The position numbers were made by a program, and so were the translations under genes. A stretch of DNA of 7,835 nt from an uncultured Erysipelotrichaceae bacterium. GTDB taxonomy: Bacteria > Bacillota_I > Bacilli_A > Erysipelotrichales > Erysipelotrichaceae. The notes below the pieces were generated by a model, which did not search any database, was not told the origin of the DNA, and saw only the letters and a list, made by a program, of their open reading frames with translations. The stretch spans positions 1-7,835 of the forward strand of contig CANPNQ010000039.1 in the NCBI GenBank assembly GCA_947575425.1, in the 5' to 3' direction. The stretch's first letter is position 1; the number at the start of each line of letters is the position of its first letter. Below, one piece after another: positions 1 through 6,528 of the stretch.

Positions 1-65
1 ATCTTTTTTAGAATAGTCAAGCATGGGATATGCTTGGTTACATCTCTCTGAATCAGAGATTTCAT
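1..65 (-). CDS. Possible 5' end of a further gene, truncated by window edge
   Basis: An open frame begins at an ATG at 65 and stays open to the window edge (21 complete codons, starting MKSLIQRDV). An AGGGA at 71-75 sits five bases before it, a passable ribosome binding site. A second in-frame ATG lies at 80. It follows the fakA terminator by about 20 bases, so it would need its own promoter or terminator readthrough. Against it, the stretch is very short and contains two perfect inverted repeats (18-36 and 45-59), which could mean a structured non-coding region instead. The peptide is not recognised; in Bacillus the genes after yloV lead to recG, but this start does not look like RecG to me. 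Confidence 0.25.
   Translation of the reverse strand, partial: MKSLIQRDVTKHIPCLTILKK
18..59. repeat. Two adjacent short perfect inverted repeats
   Basis: CAAGCAT at 18-24 pairs with ATGCTTG at 30-36 across a 5-base spacer. TCTCTGA at 45-51 pairs with TCAGAGA at 53-59 around one central base. Neither is followed by a T-run suited to a terminator close to its stem on the minus strand. They may be operator-like or RNA hairpins, or chance within a coding start. Confidence 0.4.
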
Positions 66-86
66 CCAATTCCCTATCATAAGCCC

Positions 87-125
87 AAAAAAAACGGTTG
101 CTTCTGCTTTCACAGATGTACCGTT
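87..125 (-). terminator. Intrinsic terminator after fakA
   Basis: Read on the minus strand, AACGGT (125-120) pairs with ACCGTT (98-93). An inner arm CATCTG (118-113) pairs with CAGAAG (106-101), with one mismatch, around a TGAAAG loop. Eight T residues (94-87) follow, partly shared with the stem. It begins about 30 bases after the fakA stop and is well placed to end the yloU-fakA transcript. Confidence 0.8.
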
Positions 126-154
126 CTTTGTATTTCTCCAGTTTCTATGATGGG

Positions 155-1792
155 TTATTCCACACCGATAATATAGGAATATACGGGCTGATTGCCACAG
201 TTCATTTCTACCTCGATGTCATGCTTATCCTCAATGTATGCGGCGATCTCATTGGCTTGTGCTTCATCCACACCCTCACCATAGATCAGCGTAACGATTT
301 CACTGTCCTCCTTGACAATCAAATCGATTAAGCGCTTAGTCGCTACGCTCATATCTGATGTAGATACGACGATATCCTTTTCCATGATCCCCATGTAATC
401 ACCGGCCTTAATCTCCATGCCTTCAAAGGTAGTGTCTTTGATCGCATAGGTCACCTGTCCGGTTGTTACGTTGCTCAGCGCTTCCTTCATTTCAGTGACA
501 TTGGTATCTACATCCACATCGGGATTGAACATGATGCAGGCGCTCAAGCCCTGTGGTATCGTCTTGGATGGGATAACCGTTATGCTTTCTTCCTCCATGA
601 CGGATGCTGCCTGTTGGGCTGCCAATACGATATTGGAATTGTTAGGCAACAGGAAGATATGCTTCGCATTGACCTTTTTGATCGCTTCCACAAAGTCCTC
701 TGTGGAGGGATTCATCGTTTGACCGCCGCTGATGACAATATCTGCACGCAGCTCCTTGAACATCGCTGCCAGACCATCTCCGGCAGCTACCGTAATGATC
801 GCATATTCGCTCGGTTCTGCCTTTGTTTCCTGTGGCACAGTTTCTTCTTTCGCGGCGTTGATCATGATATTTTCATGCTGCTCCTGCATATTTTCAATCT
901 TTAGCTTTACAAATTCACCATAGCGCTGTCCCAAGTTCAGCGCCTCTCCCGGTGTCAGGGTATGCACATGCACCTTGACGATATCCTCATCCTGTACGCA
1001 GACGATGGAATTACCGATATTGGCAAGCGCTTCCCGCAGTACCTCCTCTTGGAAGCTCATTTTTGCGCTGTCATTCAAACGCACGATAAATTCCGTACAA
1101 TAGCCGAATTCCTCATTTTCAAGGGAAGCGCCGGCTACCTCATTACTTTCGTTATTCTCTTTGCGGGGAATGACTTCTCCCTTGAGTGCGGATTGAAAGC
1201 CTTGTAAAATCGTAACCAGACCAGCTCCGCCACTGTCAACGACGCCGACCTCTTTCAATACCGGCAGTAATTCCGGGGTGCGCTTCAGCGATGCGATGGC
1301 TTCCTCTACCATCTTATCCATGACTTGAACACAGGTCACATCCGCAGTCTGAGATGCATACGCATACGTATAGTCTGCCGCTTCCCGGATAACCGTTAAA
1401 ATCGTCCCCTCCACCGGACGCATTACCGCTTTATATGCAACACGAGATCCGTTGACAAGCGCATTGGCTAGTTGAAAGCCATTGACCTCTGCGATGCCCT
1501 CCAATCCTTGCGCTAAGCCGCGAAAGATCTGTGATGTGATCACGCCGGAGTTTCCCCGGGCTCCCATTAACAGTCCCTTGGACAGCACCTTGGCAATCTC
1601 ACTTACATCACTGCTCGTACAAGACTTCGCATCCTTAACGCCTGCATTGAAGGTCAATGACATATTGGTACCGGTATCACCATCCGGTACCGGAAACACA
1701 TTCAATGCGTCAATTTCCGGAAATTTGTTTGTTAAATTGTTCGCTCCGCTTTCCAGCATCCGCTGAAACAGGGCACCGTTGATCGTATTCAT
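155..1792 (-). CDS. fakA: Fatty acid kinase FakA (DAK2/DegV-type, YloV family)
   Basis: ATP-dependent kinase subunit that phosphorylates fatty acids presented by a FakB (DegV) carrier, making acyl-phosphate for phospholipid synthesis via PlsX/PlsY. At 545 residues it has the full family length. Residues 1-200 are the DhaL/DAK2 kinase domain: PDGDTGTNM at 36-44 carries the Mg/ATP-binding aspartates, GARGNSGVI lies at 77-85 and DSGGAGL at 186-192. The middle domain has YCTEF (C232) and VHVHT (H275, H277), matching the Cys/His/His zinc ligands I recall for S. aureus FakA. From about 330 the C-terminal DegV-like domain runs to the end, with GDG and SGGQTMNPST (355-364). The ATG at 1792 is preceded by AGGAGA (1799-1804), which overlaps the stop of the upstream Asp23 gene; the gap is 10 bases, implying co-translation. 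No fakB is seen here. Confidence 0.95.
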   Translation of the reverse strand: MNTINGALFQRMLESGANNLTNKFPEIDALNVFPVPDGDTGTNMSLTFNAGVKDAKSCTSSDVSEIAKVLSKGLLMGARGNSGVITSQIFRGLAQGLEGIAEVNGFQLANALVNGSRVAYKAVMRPVEGTILTVIREAADYTYAYASQTADVTCVQVMDKMVEEAIASLKRTPELLPVLKEVGVVDSGGAGLVTILQGFQSALKGEVIPRKENNESNEVAGASLENEEFGYCTEFIVRLNDSAKMSFQEEVLREALANIGNSIVCVQDEDIVKVHVHTLTPGEALNLGQRYGEFVKLKIENMQEQHENIMINAAKEETVPQETKAEPSEYAIITVAAGDGLAAMFKELRADIVISGGQTMNPSTEDFVEAIKKVNAKHIFLLPNNSNIVLAAQQAASVMEEESITVIPSKTIPQGLSACIMFNPDVDVDTNVTEMKEALSNVTTGQVTYAIKDTTFEGMEIKAGDYMGIMEKDIVVSTSDMSVATKRLIDLIVKEDSEIVTLIYGEGVDEAQANEIAAYIEDKHDIEVEMNCGNQPVYSYIIGVE

Positions 1793-1802
1793 AGTCCATC
1801 TC

Positions 1803-2162
1803 CTATTTCATTGCTTTTACACCCTGGACATAGACATTGATCGTATTAAAATCCAATTCCAGAGATTTTTCCATCATGTATTTTACTTTTTTCTGTACCT
1901 CATTGACAACCTCCGAGATCTTGATGCCATGGGATACGATGATATACAGATCCAATTCCAGCTCCCCCTCTTTTTCCCTGACGACCACACCACGGGAATA
2001 GTTCTCTTTTTTCAATAACTCTGCGATACCGTCTTTTAACAGCTTTTGGGAAGCCATACCGACAACACCATAGCATTCGCTGACCAATCCTCCCGCCAGC
2101 GTTGCAATCGCTTCAATCGAGATATTGATATTACCGTATTGCGTACTTTTCGTAATTGACAT
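1803..2162 (-). CDS. yloU: Asp23/Gls24 family protein (YloU-like)
   Basis: Small (119-residue) Asp23/Gls24-domain protein, usually encoded directly upstream of the DAK2/YloV kinase in Bacillota. The precise role is unsettled; S. aureus Asp23 is a membrane-associated, abundant protein linked to cell envelope homeostasis. The sequence shows the family pattern: an initial strand GNINISIEAIATLAG, the GVVGMA motif, a middle strand pair (GVVVREKEGELELDLYIIVSHG) and the C-terminal VQKKVKYMMEKSLELDFNTINVYVQGV. No signal peptide or membrane segment is present. I chose ATG 2162 because GAGGAGGT (2168-2175) lies five bases before it. The frame stays open to an ATG at 2237, but that would put 25 extra residues across the promoter and lacks a spaced Shine-Dalgarno site. 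It is followed by fakA after 10 bases. Confidence 0.92.
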   Translation of the reverse strand: MSITKSTQYGNINISIEAIATLAGGLVSECYGVVGMASQKLLKDGIAELLKKENYSRGVVVREKEGELELDLYIIVSHGIKISEVVNEVQKKVKYMMEKSLELDFNTINVYVQGVKAMK

Positions 2163-2167
2163 AATAT

Positions 2168-2175
2168 ACCTCCTC
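2168..2175 (-). promoter_or_regulatory. Strong ribosome binding site that fixes the yloU start
   Basis: GAGGAGGT on the minus strand, five bases before ATG 2162. It is one of the best Shine-Dalgarno matches in the window and decides against the longer frame starting at 2237. Confidence 0.85.
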
Positions 2176-2186
2176 AGGTCTTTATA

Positions 2187-2215
2187 ATTATACCCATATC
2201 CGTACAAGAAAGCAA
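2187..2215 (-). promoter_or_regulatory. Sigma-A-type promoter for yloU-fakA
   Basis: On the minus strand, TTGCTT (2215-2210) and a perfect TATAAT (2192-2187) are separated by exactly 17 bases. Initiation would fall near 2180, giving a leader of about 18 bases that contains the strong ribosome binding site. The -35 is only a half match; the -10 and spacing are the support. It would let yloU-fakA be expressed apart from the division operon. Confidence 0.65.
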
Positions 2216-2225
2216 ATGTTTCAGT

Positions 2226-2256
2226 CTGATTGCGCATGCCTTATACCCGCAGTCAG
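2226..2256. repeat. Imperfect inverted repeat between ftsQ and yloU
   Basis: CTGATTGCG (2226-2234) pairs with CGCAGTCAG (2248-2256) over a 13-base loop. In plus-strand RNA all nine positions pair (one G-U) and five T residues follow two bases later. In minus-strand RNA, the sense direction for these genes, there is a C-A mismatch and no T-run. It therefore does not look like a terminator for ftsQ. Confidence 0.45.
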
Positions 2257-2307
2257 CGTTTTTCCTATGACTCTTTGCCCTCCATTGTTTCCATCATTTT
2301 CGTCTGG

Positions 2308-3096
2308 CTATTTCTTATCGCAGGCGCTCTCATAAATACTGGCATTGGTCTCATCCAGTTCTAAACATACATGGCTTTTACCAGAGGAGCGCAGCACCTG
2401 CTTATAGTCATTTAATAAGGGAATACCGTCGTAAGCAGAGAACAGCGTATTGCCATCCTGCATGATAATCTTCACCATATGCGCATCATAGCTGCGGGAA
2501 TAAGGCTGAATCTCTGAGATCATCCCAATGAGATCCTCCGATACCTCCCGCTTATCGATAATAAAAGCATTGACCAGCAGCTGCATATTTTCCTCGTCAA
2601 AATCACCGAGCTTGGGATAATTGCTTAAGACGAACAAATGCGCTTCATCCACGGCAATCTTCTCATAGGGCTTGCCGCAAACGATCACATACGGGATGCC
2701 ATCTTCGCCCTTTATGCTGCCCAATATCTTCTTCTCATGAACCTCCAGCTGAATGCTTCCCTGCCAGTTTTTAATCACATCAACGTAGTCGATCAGCTCC
2801 TGTTTTTCCAAATTCCATGCAATGAGAAATTTGGGCATGATCACATATCTTGTCTCATAGGAAAGATGAGCCATATCCAAAATCTCATCATCACTGTAGT
2901 ATGTATTCCCCGAAACGCTCAAAGACTTCACCTTTGAATGCTCAGAGGAGAAATAGCATATGGCGACAAGTGCTACCGCCACAATGACGATCAGTTTGAC
3001 CCGCTGCCAGCGGATTTTCCGTTTTTTCTTGCGATCCTGTAATTCGATGAATTTTTGTTCCACATCATCATACAGAATTTCTTTTAAATCTTCCAA
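2308..3096 (-). CDS. divIB: Cell division protein FtsQ/DivIB
   Basis: Bitopic divisome scaffold that, with FtsL/DivIC, links early and late division proteins and helps control septal FtsW/PBP2b. The 262 residues show the expected layout: a charged cytoplasmic tail (1-32, with KKKRK), one membrane helix at about 33-50 (VKLIVIVAVALVAICYF), a POTRA domain at about 55-125 beginning VKSLSVSGNTYYSDDEIL, then the extracellular beta domain to about 255. Sequence is poorly conserved in this family, so the call rests on topology, the POTRA start and position in the cluster. The start is TTG at 3096, with GGAG at 3105-3108 eight bases upstream. It overlaps the end of murB by 13 bases, which suggests translational coupling. 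No terminator follows in the 145 bases before yloU. FtsA and FtsZ, common next neighbours, are absent. Confidence 0.88.
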   Translation of the reverse strand: MEDLKEILYDDVEQKFIELQDRKKKRKIRWQRVKLIVIVAVALVAICYFSSEHSKVKSLSVSGNTYYSDDEILDMAHLSYETRYVIMPKFLIAWNLEKQELIDYVDVIKNWQGSIQLEVHEKKILGSIKGEDGIPYVIVCGKPYEKIAVDEAHLFVLSNYPKLGDFDEENMQLLVNAFIIDKREVSEDLIGMISEIQPYSRSYDAHMVKIIMQDGNTLFSAYDGIPLLNDYKQVLRSSGKSHVCLELDETNASIYESACDKK

Positions 3097-3986
3097 TTAA
3101 ATCGCTCCACTTCTGTGTGCAGTTCAATACCGTAGGCTTCCTTTACCTTACGCTGGATCTCATCCACCAATGCCGCAATATCCTTCGCACTGGCATTGTC
3201 CTCATTGATAATGAAATTGGGATGCTTCGTAGATACCATGGCTCCGCCGATCTTTTTGCCTCGATAACCGAGCTTTTCAATCAGCTCCCATGCGAATGCA
3301 TCTTCAGGATTGCGAAACATACTGCCGGCACTGGGTTTATCTAACGGTTGGGTATCTAAACGTCGTTTGCGCCGGGAATCCATCAGATCACGGATCTCTT
3401 GTTGGTCTGCCTTGGTGAGTTTGAGCTTGGCGCCGACAATGATCCAATCATGCTCCCTTTGAAAGCGGGAGGAGCGATATCCATACTCCAGCTCATCGAC
3501 CTCCATCCATTGACACTCCCCATCTTTCTGCACCAATACACTTTGCAGGATATCCGACATACTCGCCTTATAAGCCCCTGCATTCATGAAGATGGCTCCA
3601 CCCAGCGTTCCGGGAATCCCGCAGGCAAATTCCAAACCGCTGAAAGAATGCTTCATCGCTTCATGGGCAAGCAGGATGATGCTGCATCCGGCCTGTGCGA
3701 CACAGACGCCATCCTCCTCAAAGTAAAAATCATTCATATAGCGATCCAGACAGATCACAATACCATGATACTCCTCATCGCTGCATAATAAATTACTGCC
3801 TTTGCCAAAAAGCTTATATGGATATCCGGCATTCTTTGCGATATCCAATATGCGCATCAGTGCGATCTGATTTTTCGGATAGACAAAGTAAGCACAGTTA
3901 CCCCCGATACGAAATGTCGTATGCTTTGCCAACGGTTCATTGATTTCTACATCACCGTAAGCAGACAGTTTTTTTTCCAATTCCAT
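3084..3986 (-). CDS. murB: UDP-N-acetylenolpyruvoylglucosamine reductase MurB
   Basis: FAD- and NADPH-dependent cytoplasmic enzyme that reduces UDP-GlcNAc-enolpyruvate to UDP-MurNAc. About 300 residues, in the short type II form usual in Gram-positives. Visible motifs (ATG numbering): HTTFRIGG near 22-29 and FGKGSN 60-65 for FAD binding, GIPGTLGGA about 123-131, YGYRSSRF 168-175 with the substrate-site arginine, and GSMFRNP 221-227 with the proton-donating serine at 222. The terminal IELHTEVERF carries the likely catalytic glutamate at 292. A GTG at 3995 is in frame and would overlap murG by 4 bases. I prefer ATG 3986 because AAAAGGTGA (3992-4000), embedded in the murG stop, sits five bases before it. 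The end overlaps ftsQ. Confidence 0.96.
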   Translation of the reverse strand: MELEKKLSAYGDVEINEPLAKHTTFRIGGNCAYFVYPKNQIALMRILDIAKNAGYPYKLFGKGSNLLCSDEEYHGIVICLDRYMNDFYFEEDGVCVAQAGCSIILLAHEAMKHSFSGLEFACGIPGTLGGAIFMNAGAYKASMSDILQSVLVQKDGECQWMEVDELEYGYRSSRFQREHDWIIVGAKLKLTKADQQEIRDLMDSRRKRRLDTQPLDKPSAGSMFRNPEDAFAWELIEKLGYRGKKIGGAMVSTKHPNFIINEDNASAKDIAALVDEIQRKVKEAYGIELHTEVERFNWKI

Positions 3987-3991
3987 GTATT

Positions 3992-5068
3992 TCACCTTTT
4001 CATTTCATCGATCCAGTTTAAGATATCCTCGGCAGCACTAGGAAAGCCCAGCGCTTGGGAGGCCTCACTCATCTGTTGGCGCAGCTTGGGATTTCCCATG
4101 ATGCGCTCTATTTTATCATTCAGTATCTCGCTGTTCAAGTCTTTTTCTTCCACTAGAAACGCAGCCTTGTGATCAGCGAGTACGCTTGCGTTGTAGAATT
4201 GATGATTATGTGCGACATAGGGAGATGGCACAATGATTGCAGGGGTACCGCTGACTGTAATTTCTGCCGCAGTGGTGGCACCGGCGCGGCAGATGATCAG
4301 ATCCACCTGATCCATGATCTCTAGCTGCGATACATATTCCACCACATGCAGGTTGTCCCGCTTGGGAAGCTGTTTCTTGACGGTTTCCAGATTCCCTTTC
4401 CCACATACAAACAAAATCTGATAGGCTTGATTGAGCTTGGGCAGCGCCTCACACATGATATCATTCACACTCGTAGAGCCAAGGGAGCCCATCACCACCA
4501 AGATCAAAGGCTGATCCATACGCAAACCAAGCGAAGTAAAATAAGTCTTATTAAAGGGTACCTCTAATACACTGCTTGCCCGAGGATTTCCCAGCAATCG
4601 GGTTTTCTTGCGATCAAAGCATTCAAATAAGCGCTCATAACAGATAATGATTCCATCGGCATAGCGAGCGGCAAGCCGATTGCTGGCACCGGCGATGGAA
4701 TTTTGTTCATGAATGAGAGTCGGAATATGCAACGCATGTGCTGCCAAAATCACCGGAGCGCTGACATAGCCGCCAAAGCCGATCACAAGATCGGGTTTCC
4801 ATTCACGGATGATCTTCTTTGCCTGTGTGATTGCTTTTAGCATCTGCACGATCGCTTTTGCCTTTTGCGTGATCCCCTTGGTTAAGCCGCTGGTATGAAG
4901 AGATGAAAAAGCATAACCTGCCTGTGGGATTATCGTTGCCTCCATGCGATCATCATTGCCGATAAACAATAAATCTAAATCGGAATAGCGCTTTTCGGCT
5001 GCCTGTGCCAATGCCAATGCAGGATAGATATGTCCGCCGGTTCCCCCGGTCACGATCAACAGTCTCAT
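3992..5068 (-). CDS. murG: UDP-GlcNAc:lipid I transferase MurG
   Basis: GT-B fold glycosyltransferase at the inner face of the membrane; it adds GlcNAc to lipid I, making lipid II. The 358 residues are full length. The N-terminal domain has the glycine-rich GGTGGH at 8-13, GFGGY 97-101 and HEQN 120-123. The C-terminal donor domain has GSLGS 194-198, CRAGATTAAE 260-269 with the ribose-binding glutamate, and a P-x2-Y-x3-HQ-x2-N pattern at 281-293. ATG 5068 is preceded by AAGGAGTGA (5073-5081). It lies 70 bases after ftsW, a gap that contains a promoter candidate, and its stop is inside the ribosome binding site of murB. Confidence 0.97.
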   Translation of the reverse strand: MRLLIVTGGTGGHIYPALALAQAAEKRYSDLDLLFIGNDDRMEATIIPQAGYAFSSLHTSGLTKGITQKAKAIVQMLKAITQAKKIIREWKPDLVIGFGGYVSAPVILAAHALHIPTLIHEQNSIAGASNRLAARYADGIIICYERLFECFDRKKTRLLGNPRASSVLEVPFNKTYFTSLGLRMDQPLILVVMGSLGSTSVNDIMCEALPKLNQAYQILFVCGKGNLETVKKQLPKRDNLHVVEYVSQLEIMDQVDLIICRAGATTAAEITVSGTPAIIVPSPYVAHNHQFYNASVLADHKAAFLVEEKDLNSEILNDKIERIMGNPKLRQQMSEASQALGFPSAAEDILNWIDEMKR

Positions 5069-5088
5069 CCGATCACTCCTTATTTATT

Positions 5089-5097
5089 ATTATACCA
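5089..5097 (-). promoter_or_regulatory. Extended -10 promoter candidate upstream of murG
   Basis: The minus strand reads TGGTATAAT, a perfect TGn-TATAAT extended -10, ending 20 bases before the murG ATG. The -35 position (ATCCTT at 17-base spacing) is poor, which extended -10 promoters tolerate. A short inverted repeat CTATC/GATAG (5105-5119) lies in the spacer/-35 area. Transcription would start just before the murG ribosome binding site, giving a very short leader. Confidence 0.5.
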
Positions 5098-5138
5098 TGG
5101 TTTCCTATCGTAAGGATAGTCCTTTCCCATTTCGTTTT

Positions 5139-6227
5139 TTATTTTTGCGCATGATTGGCGATGCTCATAAGCAAGCCCATAGATCCCATCATCACCAGCA
5201 AAGAGCTGCCCCCATATGAGATAAAAGGCAGGGTGATACCAGTCACAGGAAATAAGCCAACCACCACACCGAGATTGATCATCACCTGAATGGCAAACAG
5301 TGAAGTCAGACCGATTGCCACATAGCACAAATAGGCATCCGCGCAATTCAATGCAATCTTCATCCCTTCATAGATCACCAATAGAAACAGCGTGATTAAC
5401 AGCACGCAGCCGATGAAGCCGAATTCCTCCGCAAAAATCGCAAAGATAAAGTCCGTTTGCGGTTCCGGTAAATAGAAATGCTTCTGCATGCTTTGATCAA
5501 AGCCAACCCCAAGAATCCCACCCGGCGAGATCGCAAACAGTGACTGGATGATCTGAAAGCCTGCCCCCAAAGGATCCTGCCAAGGATTGATAAAGGAGGT
5601 AATGCGAGCCAGACGATAGGGCGCCGATAGAATCAAACCGCCCAATCCTGCCACTCCCAGCATACCGATGCGCACAAAGTATTTCACCGGAGAATCCGCG
5701 GCCAATACGATCACTACAATACTGCACACCATGACGATGCCACTGCCGAAATCCGGCTGTAGCAAGATCAGTCCAAATCCCAGCATCGTTAAAAAAGCAG
5801 GATATAACAGATCATTTTTGAAATGCTTGACGCGATAGCGCTTAGCCAAATAATCAGATACATATAATATGATGGCAATCTTAAAAAACTCGGAAGGCTG
5901 AATTAAAAAGCTGCCGATTCCAAACCAACTGCGACTGCCATTGCGAGCCACGCCAAGTCCCGGTATCAATACCAAGATGAGGGCGATGGTACAAAGCAGA
6001 TAGAGGCGTTTGGCATAGGGACGAATCTTCATCAGATCAATGCGGCTTGCGCCAACCATCACAAAACAACCGATCAACGCAAAAATCGCTTGTCGCTTCA
6101 TAAAATACAGCGGATCCTGAAATTTCGCTTCTGCCCAAATGCGGGAAGAAGAAGCGATCATCACGATGCCGATCACCACCAAAGTCAATATTTCGCATGC
6201 CAGTAAGCGACTTTTTTTGGAGAACAT
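5139..6227 (-). CDS. ftsW: Septal peptidoglycan glycosyltransferase FtsW (SEDS family)
   Basis: Polytopic SEDS protein that polymerises lipid II into glycan strands with its partner transpeptidase. 362 residues, with about ten hydrophobic segments. SEDS signatures in order (ATG numbering): GSRSWFGIG 97-105, QPSE 110-113, QPDFGS 157-162, QSLFAISPGGILGVG 228-242, LPEPQTDFIFAIFAEE 253-268 including the catalytic aspartate at 259, and PVTGITLPFISYGGSS 327-342. RodA/SpoVE paralogues share these; lipid II genes alongside favour FtsW. A GTG at 6239 would add four residues, but GAGGTGG (6236-6242) overlaps it and is eight bases before ATG 6227, so the ATG is chosen. An out-of-frame ATG at 6234 is ignored. 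It is the first gene of the ftsW-murG-murB-ftsQ group. No penicillin-binding partner is in the window. Confidence 0.94.
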   Translation of the reverse strand: MFSKKSRLLACEILTLVVIGIVMIASSSRIWAEAKFQDPLYFMKRQAIFALIGCFVMVGASRIDLMKIRPYAKRLYLLCTIALILVLIPGLGVARNGSRSWFGIGSFLIQPSEFFKIAIILYVSDYLAKRYRVKHFKNDLLYPAFLTMLGFGLILLQPDFGSGIVMVCSIVVIVLAADSPVKYFVRIGMLGVAGLGGLILSAPYRLARITSFINPWQDPLGAGFQIIQSLFAISPGGILGVGFDQSMQKHFYLPEPQTDFIFAIFAEEFGFIGCVLLITLFLLVIYEGMKIALNCADAYLCYVAIGLTSLFAIQVMINLGVVVGLFPVTGITLPFISYGGSSLLVMMGSMGLLMSIANHAQK

Positions 6228-6243
6228 GAGCCATACCACCTCA

Positions 6244-6440
6244 TAAATATATATGCAAAAAAGCAGGAATCATGTCGTTCTAATAAAAAAAGCATGCATA
6301 GATTCATTCCAATATAGGAAAGCTGCGAATGGTTCGCTAAGCAATGATGTGTGATGAGGGATGGGAATAGAAGCGGATAGGAAATGGAAATCCTTGTCTT
6401 TGATATAATAAGGATAAACTATTTGTGTTTATAGAATGGT
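6244..6440. other. Intergenic region between the sortase terminator and ftsW
   Basis: About 200 non-coding bases that should hold the ftsW promoter. On the minus strand the best -10 candidates are TATATT at 6316-6311 and the TATATA run near 6250, but neither has a recognisable -35. I therefore do not call a specific promoter. The region also carries T-runs, the small inverted repeat ATAAAC/GTTTAT (6414-6432), ATCCTT/AAGGAT (6390-6415) and a plus-strand extended -10, listed separately. No RNA gene is recognised. Confidence 0.6.
6401..6409 (+). promoter_or_regulatory. Plus-strand extended -10 element pointing into the sortase 3' end
   Basis: TGATATAAT is a perfect TGn-TATAAT. There is no credible -35 at 16-18 bases. 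It is bracketed by ATCCTT (6390-6395) and AAGGAT (6410-6415). A second inverted repeat, ATAAAC/GTTTAT (6414-6432), lies where transcription would begin. No plus-strand gene follows, so any transcript would be antisense to the sortase. Confidence 0.35.
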
Positions 6441-6481
6441 AAAAGAAAAAAATGCAGGGATCATGACCTCATCCCAGCATT
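6441..6481 (-). terminator. Intrinsic terminator after the sortase gene
   Basis: On the minus strand AATGCTGGGAT (6481-6471) pairs with ATCCCTGCATT (6461-6451), with a single T-T mismatch, around a 9-base loop. It is followed by a T-rich run (TTTTTTTCTTTT including stem T's, 6452-6441). It starts 47 bases past the sortase stop. The opposite strand has no T-run, so it acts in one direction. Confidence 0.88.
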
Positions 6482-6528
6482 TCACTGTATCTTTTGTTTC
6501 CTGTCATACCATATTGCTTTTTTCTTCG

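Noticed and set aside
2226..2263. Hairpin plus T5 read on the plus strand between ftsQ and yloU, as a terminator
   Set aside because: It would terminate plus-strand transcription, but no plus-strand gene exists nearby. On the sense strand it has a mismatch and no T-run.
2248..2299. Tiny frame after the divIB stop (ATG ATG GAA ACA ATG GAG GGC ...) as a small gene
   Set aside because: It encodes only about ten residues, has no convincing ribosome binding site and no recognisable product.
3383..3583. Minus-strand frame inside murB, and similar secondary frames inside murG, ftsW, fakA and the sortase
   Set aside because: They are out-of-frame shadows of well-supported genes, without start signals or family motifs.
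6241..6316. TATATT and TATATA boxes as a defined ftsW promoter
   Set aside because: Plausible -10 sequences, but no -35 match at 16-18 bases and no TGn extension, so a specific call is not supportable.
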